Shown: piece after piece, positions 63,439 to 64,000 of the stretch
How positions within the stretch are numbered: the first letter of the stretch is position 1
Layout: each line of letters opens with the position of its first letter
Assembly (NCBI RefSeq): GCF_015209595.1
Contig: NZ_JADEYS010000002.1
Span: 186,001 to 250,000, forward strand
Direction: 5' to 3'
DNA: 64,000 bases
DNA from: Pontibacterium sinense
Lineage (GTDB): Bacteria > Pseudomonadota > Gammaproteobacteria > Pseudomonadales > Balneatricaceae
The notes under the pieces: model-generated
The model's database searches: none
Told to the model about the DNA's origin: nothing
Seen by the model: the letters and a program-made list of their open reading frames with translations, nothing else
Program-made: the position numbers and the translations under genes

Positions 63439-63466
63439 CTAATACGTATCAAATAATACGTATTAG
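63439..63466. promoter_or_regulatory. Double palindrome upstream of the KfrA-like gene
   Basis: CTAATACGTAT (63439-63449) and ATACGTATTAG (63456-63466) are perfect inverted repeats with a 6-base spacer; each arm contains its own palindrome ATACGTAT. It ends 12 bases before the KfrA-like start, an ideal autoregulatory site. Confidence 0.7.
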
Positions 63467-63478
63467 AGTTATTTTGGT

Positions 63479-64000
63479 ATGCCAAGGAAAAGTGATACCG
63501 CCGAGCGCGTTTTGCAGGTCGCGGACAGGTTGCTGGAGCAAGGCGTTCGCCCAACCCAGCAAAACGTGCGTGAACAGCTGGGTAGCGGCTCAATCTCAAC
63601 GATTAATCGCGCGCTGAATGAGTGGTGGCAGCAGTTGGGGGCGCGAATAAAAGAAAACCGAGATCGCCCCGATCTTCCTGACCCGGTGGTAGATACTGCG
63701 AATAAGCTCTGGCAACAGGCGCTTGGGTATGCGGATCATGCCTACGCTGAGAGGAAGGCTGAGCTTGATGCTCGGTACAAAGAGATAAAGGCGCAAGCAA
63801 GGGTTGTTGAGGCGGGAGCGCTGGATGAGCTCAAGGAGATGCGCCTGCAGAATGCGCGCTTACTGTCTGAGCGCGAGCAGGCTGCGAACGAAAAGCATGC
63901 GCTGCAGCAGCAGCTGATAGCGCAAGAGTCGGATTTGGTTCGGCTAAATGCAAAAAACTCTGATCTTGTGCGTGAAATCAAGCAGCAGGCGTTGCTGCTT
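63479..64000 (+). CDS. KfrA-like DNA-binding coiled-coil protein, 5' part
   Basis: 174 residues run off the right edge from ATG 63479. The first 55 or so ([40 protein letters not shown]) form the KfrA_N DNA-binding domain (PF11740); from about 90 on the protein is a long Glu/Lys/Ala/Leu coiled coil. Plasmid KfrA represses its own promoter and aids plasmid stability; chromosomal copies are common but little studied. Divergent from gap. Confidence 0.8.
   Translation, partial: MPRKSDTAERVLQVADRLLEQGVRPTQQNVREQLGSGSISTINRALNEWWQQLGARIKENRDRPDLPDPVVDTANKLWQQALGYADHAYAERKAELDARYKEIKAQARVVEAGALDELKEMRLQNARLLSEREQAANEKHALQQQLIAQESDLVRLNAKNSDLVREIKQQALLL

Noticed and set aside
63300-63599. 100-residue N-terminal extension of GAPDH
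   Set aside because: The canonical N-terminus and RBS are at 63299; the extension would cover the divergent promoter and kfrA-like start.
1-64000. CRISPR arrays, insertion sequences, prophage genes, rRNA
   Set aside because: No regularly spaced direct repeats, transposase, integrase or rRNA sequences were seen; the only long identical repeats are the three tRNA-Gly genes.

Overview
The window looks like chromosome from a marine gammaproteobacterium of the Oceanospirillaceae type (Marinobacterium, Neptuniibacter or Amphritea-like). This is inferred from gene content and order: a pseudomonad/oceanospirillal style yceD-rpmF-plsX-fabDG-acpP-fabF-pabC-mltG-tmk-holB-pilZ-tatD block, tusDCBE, uvrC-pgsA followed by Gly/Cys/Leu tRNAs, a rhombosortase, and a phenylacetate degradation cluster. 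Most genes are ordinary core metabolism. The accessory interest lies in short stretches between core blocks.

Layout. 1-9.4 kb: the start of ygjP, a GreA/GreB-like factor, a cyclic-nucleotide-binding protein, a 2OG-Fe(II) oxygenase, a luciferase-like monooxygenase, then a rhombosortase overlapping its probable substrate (a VIT/VWA surface protein), an XRE regulator, a small membrane protein with a structured 3' region, and a CvfB-like RNA-binding protein. 9.4-14.9 kb: LysR regulator divergent from a YdiJ-type D-2-hydroxyglutarate dehydrogenase, a methyltransferase, and rraA behind a hairpin-rich leader. 15-18.4 kb: a small group suggesting nitric-oxide or redox stress (hemerythrin, flavin ferredoxin reductase, NsrR-type regulator) and a lone MglA-like GTPase.

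18.4-29.2 kb: phenylacetate catabolism. A minus-strand group (paaK, thiolase, paaI, paaH, paaG, paaF, then a PaaA-like diiron protein) faces a plus-strand group (flavodoxin, PaaN aldehyde dehydrogenase, extra enoyl-CoA hydratase). The other epoxidase subunits PaaB-E and a MaoC hydratase domain are absent from the window. The PaaA-like protein appears to have Lys at one expected metal-ligand position, so the chemistry of ring attack and opening here is uncertain.

29.2-46.5 kb: an SDR operon, a HAD phosphatase and S49 protease, then the fatty-acid, cell-wall and DNA-replication operon running yceD to tatD plus a radical SAM gene, then malate dehydrogenase and yjbQ. 46.5-57.5 kb: cheW, hydroxypyruvate isomerase with a tartronate-semialdehyde reductase-like enzyme, the tusDCBE sulfur relay for tRNA thiolation, yccA, truC, a double-thioredoxin periplasmic protein, mtnN, a serine/alanine-glyoxylate type aminotransferase, a TlpA thioredoxin translationally overlapped with an apparently inactive alpha/beta-hydrolase, and a second beta-hydroxyacid dehydrogenase. 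57.5-64 kb: a 45-residue membrane protein, a DUF1853 protein, uvrC-pgsA, six tRNAs (Gly-Cys-Leu-Gly-Cys-Gly) under one strong promoter, a GAPDH, and at the right edge a truncated KfrA-like DNA-binding protein preceded by a striking double palindrome.

Starts were moved from the longest open frame wherever a ribosome-binding site, signal peptide or family N-terminus pointed elsewhere. All family assignments rest on reading the proteins by eye without database searches.
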